Positions 26,425 to 35,192 of a DNA stretch of 55,704 bases are shown piece after piece. The notes below the pieces were generated by a model that worked only from the letters and a program-made list of their open reading frames with translations, did not search any database and had not been told where the DNA came from. The stretch covers positions 1-55,704 of the forward strand of contig JBMOLK010000220.1 in NCBI GenBank assembly GCA_049325575.1, read 5' to 3'. The translations under genes and the position numbers were made by a program. Origin of the DNA: JBMOLK01 sp049325575. Lineage in GTDB: Bacteria; Bacillota; Clostridia; Acetivibrionales; Acetivibrionaceae. Position 1 is the first letter of the stretch. Every line of letters starts with the position of its first letter.

Positions 26425-28341
26425 TTATGCACTAATCTGTTCTGATGCAAGCCTTGTTAGAATTGTATTGCTTCTTTCAATGAACTTTGTCATGGCTTCC
26501 GGCTCAAGCTGCTTGTGGCTCATGAGGGCAAGGTCGTAAATGTGTTCACAGATAATCTTTACGTCCTCTTTTTTATCCTCTTTATCTTTAAGGCTTAGAA
26601 CGGATTTAATCAAATTGTTATTGCTGTTTAGGACAAGGGTCTGTTCCTCGCCATACATTCCTGCAAAATTCATTCCACCAAACATTCTGGTCATTTCCTG
26701 CATCCTCCTTGACTGCTCGGACAGCAGGATCATCCCTGATACTGATACAGCTTTTAAAGGCTCAACCTGTACCTTCAGGTTGTCATTACCCAGGCTTTCC
26801 TTAAAAAGCTTTTCCAGGCTTTCGGCCATCTCTTTTACTAGGCTTTCATCATTTTTGTTTTCAGTATCCTTCATGCTCTCACTGATATCGGAATCTATCC
26901 TTTGGAACTTCACATCCTTCTCATTCATCTCAAGGAACTGCATGAAGTGACCGTCTATGGTGGATGATAAAATAACAGCTTCCATGTCATGTTCTTTAAA
27001 CATCTTTATATATTGTGCCTGCTGCTTCTCATCCGAAACATAGAACACCTTGTTTTCGTGCTTGCTTTTATTGCGGTCAAGATACTCCTTCAAAGTAACA
27101 TACTCACCGTTTATAGTCTTAAAGATAAGTATATCCTTTACCTTGTCAAAAAACTTCTTTTCCTTTATGCACCCAAACTTAACAAAGGGGTTTATATCAT
27201 CCCAGTACTTATTGAAGCTTTCCCTTTCACTCTCAAAGATTGAAGTTAATTTATCTGCTACCTTTTTGGTAATATGCGTTGATATCTTTGAGACATAGCC
27301 ATCATTTTGAAGGAAGCTTCTTGATACATTCAAAGGAAGGTCCGGGCAGTCTATTGTACCCTTTAAGAGCATGAGAAACTCTGGTATTACTTCCTTGATA
27401 TTGTCTGCAACAAAAACCTGGTTGTAAAAAAGCTTGATTTGACCTTCAAGGGTGTCAAATTCATTCTTTAGTTTTGGGAAGTATAATATACCTTTTAGGT
27501 TAAAAGGATAATCCATATTAAGATGTATCCAGAAAAGCGGGTCGTTAAAGTCAAAGAAAACCTTCTTATAAAACTCCTTGTATTCTTCATCGGAACAGTC
27601 CTTAGGATTTTTAAGCCAAAGGGGATTTGTATCATTTAAAGGCTTTGGTTCGTCCTTATTATCATTCTCATCCTTTTTATCTTCGTCGGCCTTGTCATCT
27701 TTCCTCTGGTTTGCATCTTCAAGGTATATCTCAAAAGGAAGGAATGAGAAGTATTTTGTCAGGACTTCTCTAACCTTGTAGGATTCAAGGAATTCCTTGC
27801 TGTCCTCTGCAATATATAAGGTTACGGTAGTACCTCTTTCGCTCCTGTCCGACTTATCCATCTCATATTCGGTGCCGCCTGTGCTGGTCCATCTTACTGC
27901 TTCTACATCTTTTTGATATGAAAGGGTATCAATCTGAACCTTTTCTGAAACCATAAAAGCCGAATAAAATCCAAGACCGAAATGACCTATAATCTGTGCT
28001 TCATCAGTCTTATCCTTGTATTTTTCAACAAAATCCTTGGCTCCGGAAAATGCAATCTGGTTAATATACTTCTTTACTTCATCCCCAGTCATTCCAATTC
28101 CGTTGTCAATTATCTGTATTGTCTTCTTCTCCTTATCCACAACAACTTTTATATAGTATTTGGCATCGTTTTCAACTTCGGCTTCTCCCATTGATGCCAG
28201 CTTCTTAAGTTTACTTATCGCGTCACTTGAGTTTGAAACCAGTTCACGGATAAAAATGTCCTTTTCAGAGTACAACCATTTTTTTATAATGGGAAAAATA
28301 TTCTCTGTATTAATTGATATGGTTCCATTTTCATGACTCAT
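26425..28341 (-). CDS. htpG: Molecular chaperone HtpG (Hsp90)
   Basis: The 638-residue protein has the GHKL ATPase domain with ELVSNSSDAISKL, QIIDNGIGMTGDEV and GHFGLGFYSAFMV, an acidic charged linker (KDDKADEDKKDENDNKDEPK, about residues 215-235), and middle and dimerisation domains. It is full length. GAGGAGGGG precedes the ATG. A CIRCE element and a consensus -35 lie upstream (28394-28457), so it should be a heat-inducible gene repressed by HrcA. Confidence 0.96.
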   Translation of the reverse strand: MSHENGTISINTENIFPIIKKWLYSEKDIFIRELVSNSSDAISKLKKLASMGEAEVENDAKYYIKVVVDKEKKTIQIIDNGIGMTGDEVKKYINQIAFSGAKDFVEKYKDKTDEAQIIGHFGLGFYSAFMVSEKVQIDTLSYQKDVEAVRWTSTGGTEYEMDKSDRSERGTTVTLYIAEDSKEFLESYKVREVLTKYFSFLPFEIYLEDANQRKDDKADEDKKDENDNKDEPKPLNDTNPLWLKNPKDCSDEEYKEFYKKVFFDFNDPLFWIHLNMDYPFNLKGILYFPKLKNEFDTLEGQIKLFYNQVFVADNIKEVIPEFLMLLKGTIDCPDLPLNVSRSFLQNDGYVSKISTHITKKVADKLTSIFESERESFNKYWDDINPFVKFGCIKEKKFFDKVKDILIFKTINGEYVTLKEYLDRNKSKHENKVFYVSDEKQQAQYIKMFKEHDMEAVILSSTIDGHFMQFLEMNEKDVKFQRIDSDISESMKDTENKNDESLVKEMAESLEKLFKESLGNDNLKVQVEPLKAVSVSGMILLSEQSRRMQEMTRMFGGMNFAGMYGEEQTLVLNSNNNLIKSVLSLKDKEDKKEDVKIICEHIYDLALMSHKQLEPEAMTKFIERSNTILTRLASEQISA

Positions 28342-28393
28342 TAAAAGTTCCCCTCCTCATTAGTAATACTAAAAGATTATTGATCTAATAATA

Positions 28394-28457
28394 ATATTAC
28401 TATCTTTATCAAAAATTTGTCAAGACAAATTTAGCACTCACCTTTGATGAGTGCTAA
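28394..28457 (-). promoter_or_regulatory. htpG promoter with perfect CIRCE operator and second palindrome
   Basis: On the minus strand: TTGACA (28423-28418), 18 bases, TAATAT (28399-28394). Directly upstream lies TTAGCACTC-N9-GAGTGCTAA (28431-28457), a perfect CIRCE, the operator of the heat-shock repressor HrcA. A further perfect palindrome AAATTTGTC-AA-GACAAATTT (28413-28432) covers the -35 and abuts the CIRCE. Confidence 0.92.
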
Positions 28458-28473
28458 CATTTTTATCTATTTA

Positions 28474-29337
28474 TTACGCATTAAGTTTATTTTCTTTAAA
28501 TGTTCTTCTAAGAAACACGGCTTTTATAACATTCTTATAAAACAGAGTTAGTATAAGAGCTGCCACACTGACCAATACAATAGTTCCCCCCGGAGCAAGA
28601 TCCAAATAGAAGGAGGCAGTCAGCCCGGTTATTATGGATATTAGTCCATATACAACAGAATATATGATGGTCTGCTTATAGCTTTTAGCTATCTGTATTG
28701 CTGATGCCGAGGGCAATACCATAAGCGAAGATATTACCAGTGTACCTACTATTCTTGAGGATACAGCAATTGTAACTGCCGTAAGCACTACAAAGATAAA
28801 GTTCAAGGTTTTTACAGGTACTCCTGCAAGTCTTGCTGCCTCCTCATCAAAGGTAATATAAAACAGCTCCTTGAACAATAACATAATAGTCAGTATAATC
28901 ACTGTACTCAATGCCACTATTATAATAAGCTCAAAATCAGTTATTGCAATAATACTGCCAAATAGGAAAGCAGTAAGCGATACTCCGTTTTTTACAAATC
29001 CCGACAGTATTCCTGCAAGTCCAATTCCAGCCGACATTATTACAGCAATTGATATCTCGGAGTATTTTGGAAAAGCCTTTCTTACCTTCTCTATTCCCAG
29101 AGCTGCGGTTACTGAAAACAAAGTTGCGCCAAGTACAGGGTTTATGCCTGAAATCAGCCCGAAAGCGACTCCTGCCAGGGAACTATGGGCAAGGGAATCA
29201 CCTATCATGGAAAGTCTTCTTAGTACAATTATAACCCCTATGATAGGCGCTATAATAGCTATGAGTACCCCGATAATAAAGGCTCTTTGCATAAATATCA
29301 AATTTAAAATAAAATCTTCACCAAAAAGACCGAACAT
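28474..29337 (-). CDS. Metal (Zn/Mn) ABC transporter permease
   Basis: A 287-residue ABC-3 family permease (ZnuB/AdcB/MntB type) with about eight or nine membrane helices and the conserved segment RRLSMIGDSLAHSSLAGVAFG near residue 40. DEEAARLAGVPVKTLNF is the ATPase-contact loop. It overlaps the ATPase gene by one base (stop and start share an A). It is the last gene of the znuA-znuC-znuB-type unit read on the minus strand. Confidence 0.93.
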   Translation of the reverse strand: MFGLFGEDFILNLIFMQRAFIIGVLIAIIAPIIGVIIVLRRLSMIGDSLAHSSLAGVAFGLISGINPVLGATLFSVTAALGIEKVRKAFPKYSEISIAVIMSAGIGLAGILSGFVKNGVSLTAFLFGSIIAITDFELIIIVALSTVIILTIMLLFKELFYITFDEEAARLAGVPVKTLNFIFVVLTAVTIAVSSRIVGTLVISSLMVLPSASAIQIAKSYKQTIIYSVVYGLISIITGLTASFYLDLAPGGTIVLVSVAALILTLFYKNVIKAVFLRRTFKENKLNA

Positions 29338-30116
29338 TAAATTACCTCTTTCTTACAGCAGTTTGTGCAGTAATGCTTATGGGCATGAAGGGTCACATCA
29401 TAGCCGTATATGTCTCTAAGACTCTTCTGTGTCAACTCCTGAGTATTATTCATAACTACCAGTCCCTTGTTCCCCAAAGAGGCAATTTTATTTGCATGAA
29501 CAGTAACTGCTCCTATGTCATGGCTAATCATTACTATTGTTATACCCAGTTCACGGTTAAGCTTGCCAAGCAGGCAGTATAAAGCCCCCTCTGCTTCAGC
29601 ATCTATCCCAACTGTGGGTTCATCTAAAAACAGTATTTCAGGATTATTGACCAGTACCCTTGCAATAAAAACCCTTTGCTGCTGTCCGCCGGATAAATTC
29701 CCAATCAGCTTGTTCTTATAGTCTTCCATGCCCACCATCTTTAGAGTATTATATACAATTTCCCTATGTTTTTTGGTAATACGCTTAAAAAGGCCTATCT
29801 TTGAAAACAAATTGGCACTTACAACCTCTTCAACTGTCGCCGGAAAACTTGTGTTAAATGAATTAGCTTTTTGAGATACATATCCTATTTTATTCCACAT
29901 ATTAAACTTTTCAACACTTTGACCCAATATCTTTACTTCACCGCTAAGTGGTCTAATGTTTTTTAAAAGGAGCTTGATAAGTGTACTTTTGCCTGAGCCA
30001 TTTGGCCCTATAACACCTAAAAAATCCCCTTTTTCAACTAAAAAACTCAAATTTTCAAGTATAAGCCTCTGTCCATACCCAAAACTTAAGTCTTTTACTT
30101 CAATTACTTTTTCCAT
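29337..30116 (-). CDS. Metal (Zn/Mn) ABC transporter ATP-binding protein
   Basis: The 259-residue ATPase has Walker A GPNGSGKST, signature LSGGQQQRV, Walker B ILFLDEPT and the switch His in MISHD. Its C-terminus HAHKHYCTNCCKKE is rich in His and Cys, a possible metal-sensing tail that fits a zinc system. It drives the permease encoded next and is fed by the binding protein encoded upstream. Confidence 0.94.
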   Translation of the reverse strand: MEKVIEVKDLSFGYGQRLILENLSFLVEKGDFLGVIGPNGSGKSTLIKLLLKNIRPLSGEVKILGQSVEKFNMWNKIGYVSQKANSFNTSFPATVEEVVSANLFSKIGLFKRITKKHREIVYNTLKMVGMEDYKNKLIGNLSGGQQQRVFIARVLVNNPEILFLDEPTVGIDAEAEGALYCLLGKLNRELGITIVMISHDIGAVTVHANKIASLGNKGLVVMNNTQELTQKSLRDIYGYDVTLHAHKHYCTNCCKKEVI

Positions 30117-30138
30117 CCTGTTTACCGCCTTCTATATT

Positions 30139-30236
30139 TTATAACACATCACTTTCATTGCTTTATTCATGCGTTATAAACCCGCTTCACTTATTGCAGT
30201 GGTCCGCAAACCTTAAATCCGTACATTACGGACCAC
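30139..30236 (-). promoter_or_regulatory. Structured gap between binding-protein and ATPase genes
   Basis: The 139-base gap has two inverted repeats: TTATAAC/GTTATAA (30139-30179) and GTGGTCCG/CGGACCAC (30199-30236). Inside the second, CCGTA-CAT-TACGG can form an alternative small hairpin that uses the same CGG bases, so the two folds exclude each other. No T-run follows. It may set the ratio of binding protein to ATPase/permease by RNA processing or partial termination. Confidence 0.45.
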
Positions 30237-30255
30237 CACATATTAAGTACATGAC

Positions 30256-31236
30256 CTATTCAAGTGCTTTTTTCAGAGCTTCCAGATTTTCTCTCATTAC
30301 AGAGAAATAATCCTTTCCGGCAGAAATATCCTCTTCCTTCAAGCCCTCCAATGGATTCAAAACTTCAGTACGGGCTCCTACTTCTCTGGCAATGGCGTTA
30401 GCAACCTTTGGACTTATAAGCTCTTCAAAGAATATAACTTTAACATTATTATCTCTTGCAAACTTGACAATTTCCGCCATCCTAGCCGGAGTAGGCTCTG
30501 ATTCTGCATTAAGCCCTTCTATAGCAACCTGTCTTAATCCATAGGCCTCACATAGATAACCAAAAGCTTTATGGGCTACAATAATATCCCTTTTTGTATA
30601 CTTTGATAATGCTTCTTTGTATTCACTATCCAAATCATCCAGCTTTTTTGCATTATCAACATAGTTCTTTTCATAATAATCCTTATTCGATGGGTCTGCT
30701 TTTACAAAAGCATTTTTTATTGCTTCCATCTGTTTTTTGGCCAGAAGAGGGTTTAACCATATATGGGGGTCGTTCTCCAGATGCTCATCTTCATTTTCCT
30801 GACCTTCTTCACTTGAGCTTTCTTCTTCGTGTTCTTCCTGGTCATCCTTTAACAGGGTAATATCTTTTGACACCTCAACAACCTCAAGTTTTTCATTTCT
30901 TATGGAGCTTAATATCTTTTCTATCCAATCTTCCATACCCGCTCCATTATAGACTAATACATCAGCCTTTTCAATACTTAAAATATCCTTTGGAGACGGT
31001 TCCCAATCGTGAGGTTCCGTACCTGTTGGAACAAGATTATGAAGCTCAACCCTGTCACCACCTATTTTACTTGCAAAATCATACATGGTGTAAAAACTTG
31101 TGTAAACAGATATTCTTTCATCGTTCTTACTCTTATTCTCTACACTGACATTCTCTGAACATCCTACTGCCGATACAAAAAAAACAATAGTAAATAATAC
31201 AATAAGCTTTCTTATAAAACTACCTTTCATTTTCAT
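30256..31236 (-). CDS. Metal-binding lipoprotein of the Zn/Mn ABC transporter (ZnuA/AdcA-like)
   Basis: A cluster A-I solute-binding lipoprotein of about 326 residues: signal peptide with lipobox SAVGC, metal ligands in VPTGTEPHDWEP, NDPHIWLNP and VAHKAFGYL. A flexible acidic loop (DDQEEHEEESSSEEGQENED, about residues 127-147) carries only a few His. Zinc-specific members usually have a His-rich loop here, so zinc is likely but manganese is possible. ATG at 31236 has GAGG five bases upstream; GTG 31242 is also in frame. Its promoter holds a Fur-family palindrome (31359-31375). Confidence 0.92.
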   Translation of the reverse strand: MKMKGSFIRKLIVLFTIVFFVSAVGCSENVSVENKSKNDERISVYTSFYTMYDFASKIGGDRVELHNLVPTGTEPHDWEPSPKDILSIEKADVLVYNGAGMEDWIEKILSSIRNEKLEVVEVSKDITLLKDDQEEHEEESSSEEGQENEDEHLENDPHIWLNPLLAKKQMEAIKNAFVKADPSNKDYYEKNYVDNAKKLDDLDSEYKEALSKYTKRDIIVAHKAFGYLCEAYGLRQVAIEGLNAESEPTPARMAEIVKFARDNNVKVIFFEELISPKVANAIAREVGARTEVLNPLEGLKEEDISAGKDYFSVMRENLEALKKALE

Positions 31237-31262
31237 GTTCACCTCATTAAATTTATTAAGCT

Positions 31263-31297
31263 TTGAAATAGATTATTTATACTAATCTCTATTTCAA
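31263..31297 (-). promoter_or_regulatory. Leader hairpin of the metal-binding protein gene
   Basis: TTGAAATAGA (31263-31272) and TCTATTTCAA (31288-31297) form a perfect 10-base stem, extendable with GATT/AATC, in the 5' leader about 30 bases before the start codon. It could affect mRNA stability or translation. Confidence 0.45.
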
Positions 31298-31358
31298 GTT
31301 TACTACAATCGATAAGAATTATATCCTCAGAATATTACATCTAAACATATAAATTCAA

Positions 31359-31413
31359 ATGCAAATCATTTGCATCTATTTTAATTATATATTGGTAAGT
31401 CATAAATAGTCAA
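31359..31413 (-). promoter_or_regulatory. Promoter and Fur-family operator of the metal transporter unit
   Basis: On the minus strand TTGACT (31413-31408), 18 bases, TATAAT (31389-31384) is a good sigma-A promoter. Eight bases downstream lies the perfect 17-base palindrome ATGCAAAT-C-ATTTGCAT (31359-31375). It has the 7-1-7 form with AATnATT core typical of Fur/Zur/PerR boxes and covers the expected transcription start, as a repressor site should. Confidence 0.75.
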
Positions 31414-31536
31414 TATAGGCTTGGACATTTCCCATATATGCCCTTTTGTTTCCAAGAACTTTAGTTTCATGGTTCTTTTGGCAACCTGGCTCAAAAGGAA
31501 AAATGCGTTCTGTATTAGCCGATGCATACTAAAAAG

Positions 31537-31570
31537 CAAAAAAATAACCTTTAGCTTTTTAAAGGTTATT
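31537..31570 (-). terminator. Terminator of the Fur-family regulator gene
   Basis: On the minus strand AATAACCTTTA pairs with TAAAGGTTATT around a short loop and is followed by a run of T. It overlaps the stop codon at 31566, so the regulator and the metal transporter are separate units. Confidence 0.85.
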
Positions 31571-31991
31571 CTTTCTTACATTTTGGGCATATCCCGTATA
31601 ACTCTAGCTTATGTCCCGTTATATCAAAGTTGGTTTCTCTCCCAACATCCTTTTCAAGCTTTTCCAAAGGACATATGTCTATTGGTACCGAGTTGTGACA
31701 GTTTATGCAAATCAAATGGTGGTGGTGGCCGTCCCTTGTCAGTTCATATCGTGCCTTACCGTCTCCCATTATGCTTTTTTCAACCAGAGTCTTGCTTTCC
31801 ATAAGATCAAGGGTCCTATACACTGTAGACAAATTTACAGAAGTCCCTAGCTCCTTACTGCGTAAAAAAATATCTTCTGCCGTCAGAGGGCTGCTGGCAT
31901 TTTCCAACACCTCAATTATTACTTTTCTGGACTTTGTATTCTTGCACCCGGCCTGGGTCAAAATATTGTCTTCACTTAGCTTCTTTTGCAT
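31566..31991 (-). CDS. Fur-family metal-dependent repressor (Zur-like)
   Basis: The 141-residue protein has a winged-helix domain (NTKSRKVIIEVLENASSPLTAEDIFLR and NLSTVYRTLDLMESK). The metal-binding domain has DGHHHHLICINCHN and, at the end, ICPKCKK, so both structural CxxC pairs are present. Family members sense iron, zinc, manganese or peroxide. Its position just upstream of the metal ABC transporter, whose promoter has a Fur-type box, argues for zinc (Zur) or manganese. Confidence 0.9.
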   Translation of the reverse strand: MQKKLSEDNILTQAGCKNTKSRKVIIEVLENASSPLTAEDIFLRSKELGTSVNLSTVYRTLDLMESKTLVEKSIMGDGKARYELTRDGHHHHLICINCHNSVPIDICPLEKLEKDVGRETNFDITGHKLELYGICPKCKKE

Positions 31992-32096
31992 ATTGTATTC
32001 ATCCTTTAATACCTTAGTTTATATCAATTCTACTTTAAATAAATCCATATTTCAATTGCTGAGTAAATCAATAGGGGCATTTTATGTAACTCCAAA

Positions 32097-32645
32097 TTAC
32101 TTAAATGTCATAAAATTATTACCATACCCTATAAAATTAAACACAATGTAAATTATTACCCCACTTGCTATGGCATATGCCATACTGAACTTCCCTTTAT
32201 CACTCTTGTCGTTAAAATCCGTATAAGGCTGGGGACTTAAGGAAATAAAGACATATTTAAAGTATCTGAATATGTATAGAAATCTTTCTTTGGCGTTTTT
32301 CCTAAGGATAATAAAAATCACCGCAATTATTCCGCCTGAAAGAAATGAATAGACCATTATATGGATTATAGCCTTGAGCCCTACAATTGACCCCAAAGCA
32401 CAAAACAGCTTAATATCGCCTGCCCCTAACATCCTTAAAGCATATAAGATAACTAAAAGGATAAAAGGTACGATAGTAGCTAAAAGAGAATCCGAAAGTC
32501 CTTTAAAACCGCCTAAGATCAGGTTTGTTAATAGTCCTATGAGCATAAAAGAGAAGTTAAGTTTATTCTTAATTTTGAAATGCCTGATATCACTAATAAG
32601 AGCTAATACTATAAGGATTACACTCTCAATGTATTTTATTTCTAT
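32097..32645 (-). CDS. TadV/CpaA-like prepilin peptidase (A24) without a canonical start codon
   Basis: A small membrane aspartyl protease that would process prepilins. The second catalytic Asp is in GAGDIKL. The first lies in LISDIRHFKIKNKLNF, upstream of the first ATG (32546). Translation from that ATG would lose the catalytic Asp, so the real start must be further up. The frame is open back to 32651, immediately after the TGA stop of the phosphatase gene in the same frame, but contains no ATG, GTG or TTG. ATA at 32645 (six bases after GGTGA) or ATT at 32630 are candidate non-standard starts. Readthrough of the TGA or a point mutation is also possible. Five or six hydrophobic helices are visible. 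Confidence 0.65.
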   Translation of the reverse strand: MEIKYIESVILIVLALISDIRHFKIKNKLNFSFMLIGLLTNLILGGFKGLSDSLLATIVPFILLVILYALRMLGAGDIKLFCALGSIVGLKAIIHIMVYSFLSGGIIAVIFIILRKNAKERFLYIFRYFKYVFISLSPQPYTDFNDKSDKGKFSMAYAIASGVIIYIVFNFIGYGNNFMTFK

Positions 32646-32651
32646 TTTGAT

Positions 32652-33503
32652 TCACCGCCTGCCAAAATTGATTATTCTTTTTATAATTCCCTTTAGCCCA
32701 AAAAATCTTACCGGTTCTTCATGAAGGCACTGACAAACAGCAATTACAGAAACATTATCATGGGCTCCTCTTAATTTCACTTTTTCTAAAAGGTGCACCA
32801 GGTACTCCTGCACATTGTCATCATCTTCTTTACCAGATATAATACCTTCATGTATCTCATTTTCATCAAGATAATTATAAAAACCATCACTGCATAGGAC
32901 AAAACTGTCTTCGGGCCTTATCTCTCCCCCTGTTTCAAATATTTCGATATCATGGGTAACACCTATACATCTGGTAAGGATATTCCTCTTAGGATGATTT
33001 CTTGCTTCTTCCGGTGTCATTTTACCTTCACGCACCTGCAAGGCCACCCAGGAATGGTCCTCTGTAAGCTTTGTCATTGAACTGTTTATTAAATACACCC
33101 TACTGTCCCCGATATGCTTTATTAAATAGGTACTGCCATATATAAAAAGCATTGATAGGGTTGATCCTACTTTATCATTTATCGATAAGCCAAAATCAAT
33201 AATATCACTGTTTATGGCTCGTATAAGTGTGTCGAGTTCTTTATTTACAATGCCGATATTCAAATTCTCATCCGTGTTAAGCATAGATGACAGCTTATTA
33301 TCCCACCATGAACTAAAGCCATTTACTATCATCCTGCTTGCAGTCTCTCCTGCAGCAAGACCACCCATCCCATCAGCTACAACAAAGAGTCCAAACTCAC
33401 CGAGGCTCCCATCTCCGATCCTTACCAGAATATTGTCCTGATTGATCTTTTTTACATTTCCTACATCTGTTAAGGCTCCTATGCTAAAGCTTCTTTTAAG
33501 CAT
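32652..33503 (-). CDS. PP2C-family serine/threonine protein phosphatase
   Basis: A 283-residue metal-dependent phosphatase. It shows GALTDVGNVKKINQDN, LFVVADGMGGLAAGETAS (metal-binding Asp), THIGDSR-type segment LIKHIGDSRVYL, and FVLCSDGFYNYLDENEI. GGGGGT precedes the ATG. It follows the FHA gene by 36 bases, suggesting reversal of Thr phosphorylation read by the FHA domain. Its TGA stop is directly followed by the prepilin peptidase frame. Confidence 0.93.
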   Translation of the reverse strand: MLKRSFSIGALTDVGNVKKINQDNILVRIGDGSLGEFGLFVVADGMGGLAAGETASRMIVNGFSSWWDNKLSSMLNTDENLNIGIVNKELDTLIRAINSDIIDFGLSINDKVGSTLSMLFIYGSTYLIKHIGDSRVYLINSSMTKLTEDHSWVALQVREGKMTPEEARNHPKRNILTRCIGVTHDIEIFETGGEIRPEDSFVLCSDGFYNYLDENEIHEGIISGKEDDDNVQEYLVHLLEKVKLRGAHDNVSVIAVCQCLHEEPVRFFGLKGIIKRIINFGRR

Positions 33504-33539
33504 AATACCCCCATAGGTCTATATTATTGGGCAAGCTGT

Positions 33540-35156
33540 TTAAGGAACTATAAATGTAAATTCACTGTTTGCCAGGGTGATTTTGTCACCGTTCTTAATC
33601 CCATACTCCTTGTTGCTGTCTATTCTCACATCGTTGACATAAGTACCGTTTCTGGAATTTAAATCTTTTATATAGTAGCAGCCGTCCTTTGTTATGATTT
33701 CAGCATGTACCTTGCCTATGGCATTATTGGAGCTTACATAATCTACCTGGTCTCTTAACCTTCCAATTATGAAGCTTGGTTTATTTATCTTTATCTCTTC
33801 CATAACCCCATCCTTTTTACCTTGAAGGTATGGATACTTTGTACTTGAATAGCCTAAGATCATGGTATCGTTAAGATTTTCTGATGACAACATTGTTGTT
33901 TCCTCTAAAGACTTAAAGCTTCCAGCTGTGTTCTGCGGTAACGGTTCCACCGGTATCTGCTGTGCTTGCACCGGAGTACTGTTTGCAGCCTTCTGCGGAA
34001 CAGGATTCGGTATATTTACAGCATTCCTTATTTCCCTTTTTTCCATATTAACGGGAGGATTTGCAGCTCGTATCGGCTCTTTTTTCACAACAACCCCTTC
34101 AACCATGTTCTTCTTATCAAGAATATTTTTCCAAAGAAAATAGCTTGCAGCTCCTCCAATTAGGAAAAGAGCAAAGCCGGTTGCAGCTATATCCTTTCCA
34201 AGAGCACCTGATACAATAAGAGCTATTGCTCCGATTACTATTGCAGATTGTACTGCGGCTCCTATAATAATTGAACTTGACTTATACTGCATTTTACCCG
34301 TACTTTTCTCACCTTGTCCTTGTACTGCTTGTCTTGCCAAATTGGAATTTGGCACACTAGGTCTTTGGAAACCCGGCTTAGGCGCTGTACCCTGCTGCAA
34401 AGGTTTGGGAGTTACCGGCTGAGGCCTGCGGCCCTCAGGCTGTACGCGTGGAGGCTCCTTAACAACAGCTTTTGGCTGCTCCTGTCTTAAAGGTTCTACG
34501 GAGATTGGTTTTGCCTCCGGCTCCGCCTTAGGTACATCTGCTTGCCTGGTCTGAGCTATCTTAATATCACTGCCGCTATCATATTTTAAATCTTTTAAAA
34601 GCTTATCAAAGTCCAAAACGTTAAAAGTGTCCGACTTTATAAAGTTCAAAATTCTCTGTAAAAAATTATCACTATTGGTATCATCTATATTGGCACTGTA
34701 CATTATAAAATTCATTGTAAAGTCCCTAAGGGTCTTATTAATATCAAGATCAAAGCTAATAGGCAGATACACCAGTGATACTTCCATTGTGTTTGGATTT
34801 ATGAATATATAATCCTCATCCAGAAGAAATGATTTATCGGATAAAAGATAATCTTTTGAGTCTAAAATCGTCTTTACTATATCTAAAAAGATTCCGATAA
34901 ACTCGCCTCTCTTTAGCTTATTTCTTTTAAGATACTGTGATAAAGCCAATTTTGAAGTAACAGTGTAATAGAGGTTAAATTTGTCATTATTCTGTCTTAC
35001 ATCCAGGGGTAAAATATTCTTATTCGGGTTATTAGCCAGCATTTCTACCTGGTAGCTTAATATTTTTTCGTTTGTATCGGCACTTATTACGAGAAAGCTG
35101 CCTAAAGCTCCGCTCTCATATGTAAACTCAAACCTTTCCTTCATCATCTCTGCCAT
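33540..35156 (-). CDS. FHA-domain protein with DUF6382-like N-terminus
   Basis: The 538-residue protein has an N-terminal domain (about 1-190, FEFTYESGALGSFLVIS, similar to DUF6382). A proline-rich linker (about 200-285) and two hydrophobic helices (about 297-345) follow, then another linker and a C-terminal FHA domain (about 455-538) with IIGR, SSNNAIGKVHAEI and LNSRNGTYVND. FHA domains bind phosphothreonine. Together with the PP2C phosphatase and prepilin peptidase it forms a signalling/pilus-type unit. The exact partner is unknown. Confidence 0.85.
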   Translation of the reverse strand: MAEMMKERFEFTYESGALGSFLVISADTNEKILSYQVEMLANNPNKNILPLDVRQNNDKFNLYYTVTSKLALSQYLKRNKLKRGEFIGIFLDIVKTILDSKDYLLSDKSFLLDEDYIFINPNTMEVSLVYLPISFDLDINKTLRDFTMNFIMYSANIDDTNSDNFLQRILNFIKSDTFNVLDFDKLLKDLKYDSGSDIKIAQTRQADVPKAEPEAKPISVEPLRQEQPKAVVKEPPRVQPEGRRPQPVTPKPLQQGTAPKPGFQRPSVPNSNLARQAVQGQGEKSTGKMQYKSSSIIIGAAVQSAIVIGAIALIVSGALGKDIAATGFALFLIGGAASYFLWKNILDKKNMVEGVVVKKEPIRAANPPVNMEKREIRNAVNIPNPVPQKAANSTPVQAQQIPVEPLPQNTAGSFKSLEETTMLSSENLNDTMILGYSSTKYPYLQGKKDGVMEEIKINKPSFIIGRLRDQVDYVSSNNAIGKVHAEIITKDGCYYIKDLNSRNGTYVNDVRIDSNKEYGIKNGDKITLANSEFTFIVP

Positions 35157-35192
35157 ATGGAATTTTCCCCCTTGATTTGTAGTAAAGTTAAT

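Noticed and set aside
28871..29419. Plus-strand frame of 182 codons over the metal permease gene
   Set aside because: Antisense to a membrane-protein gene; no ribosome-binding site or family pattern.
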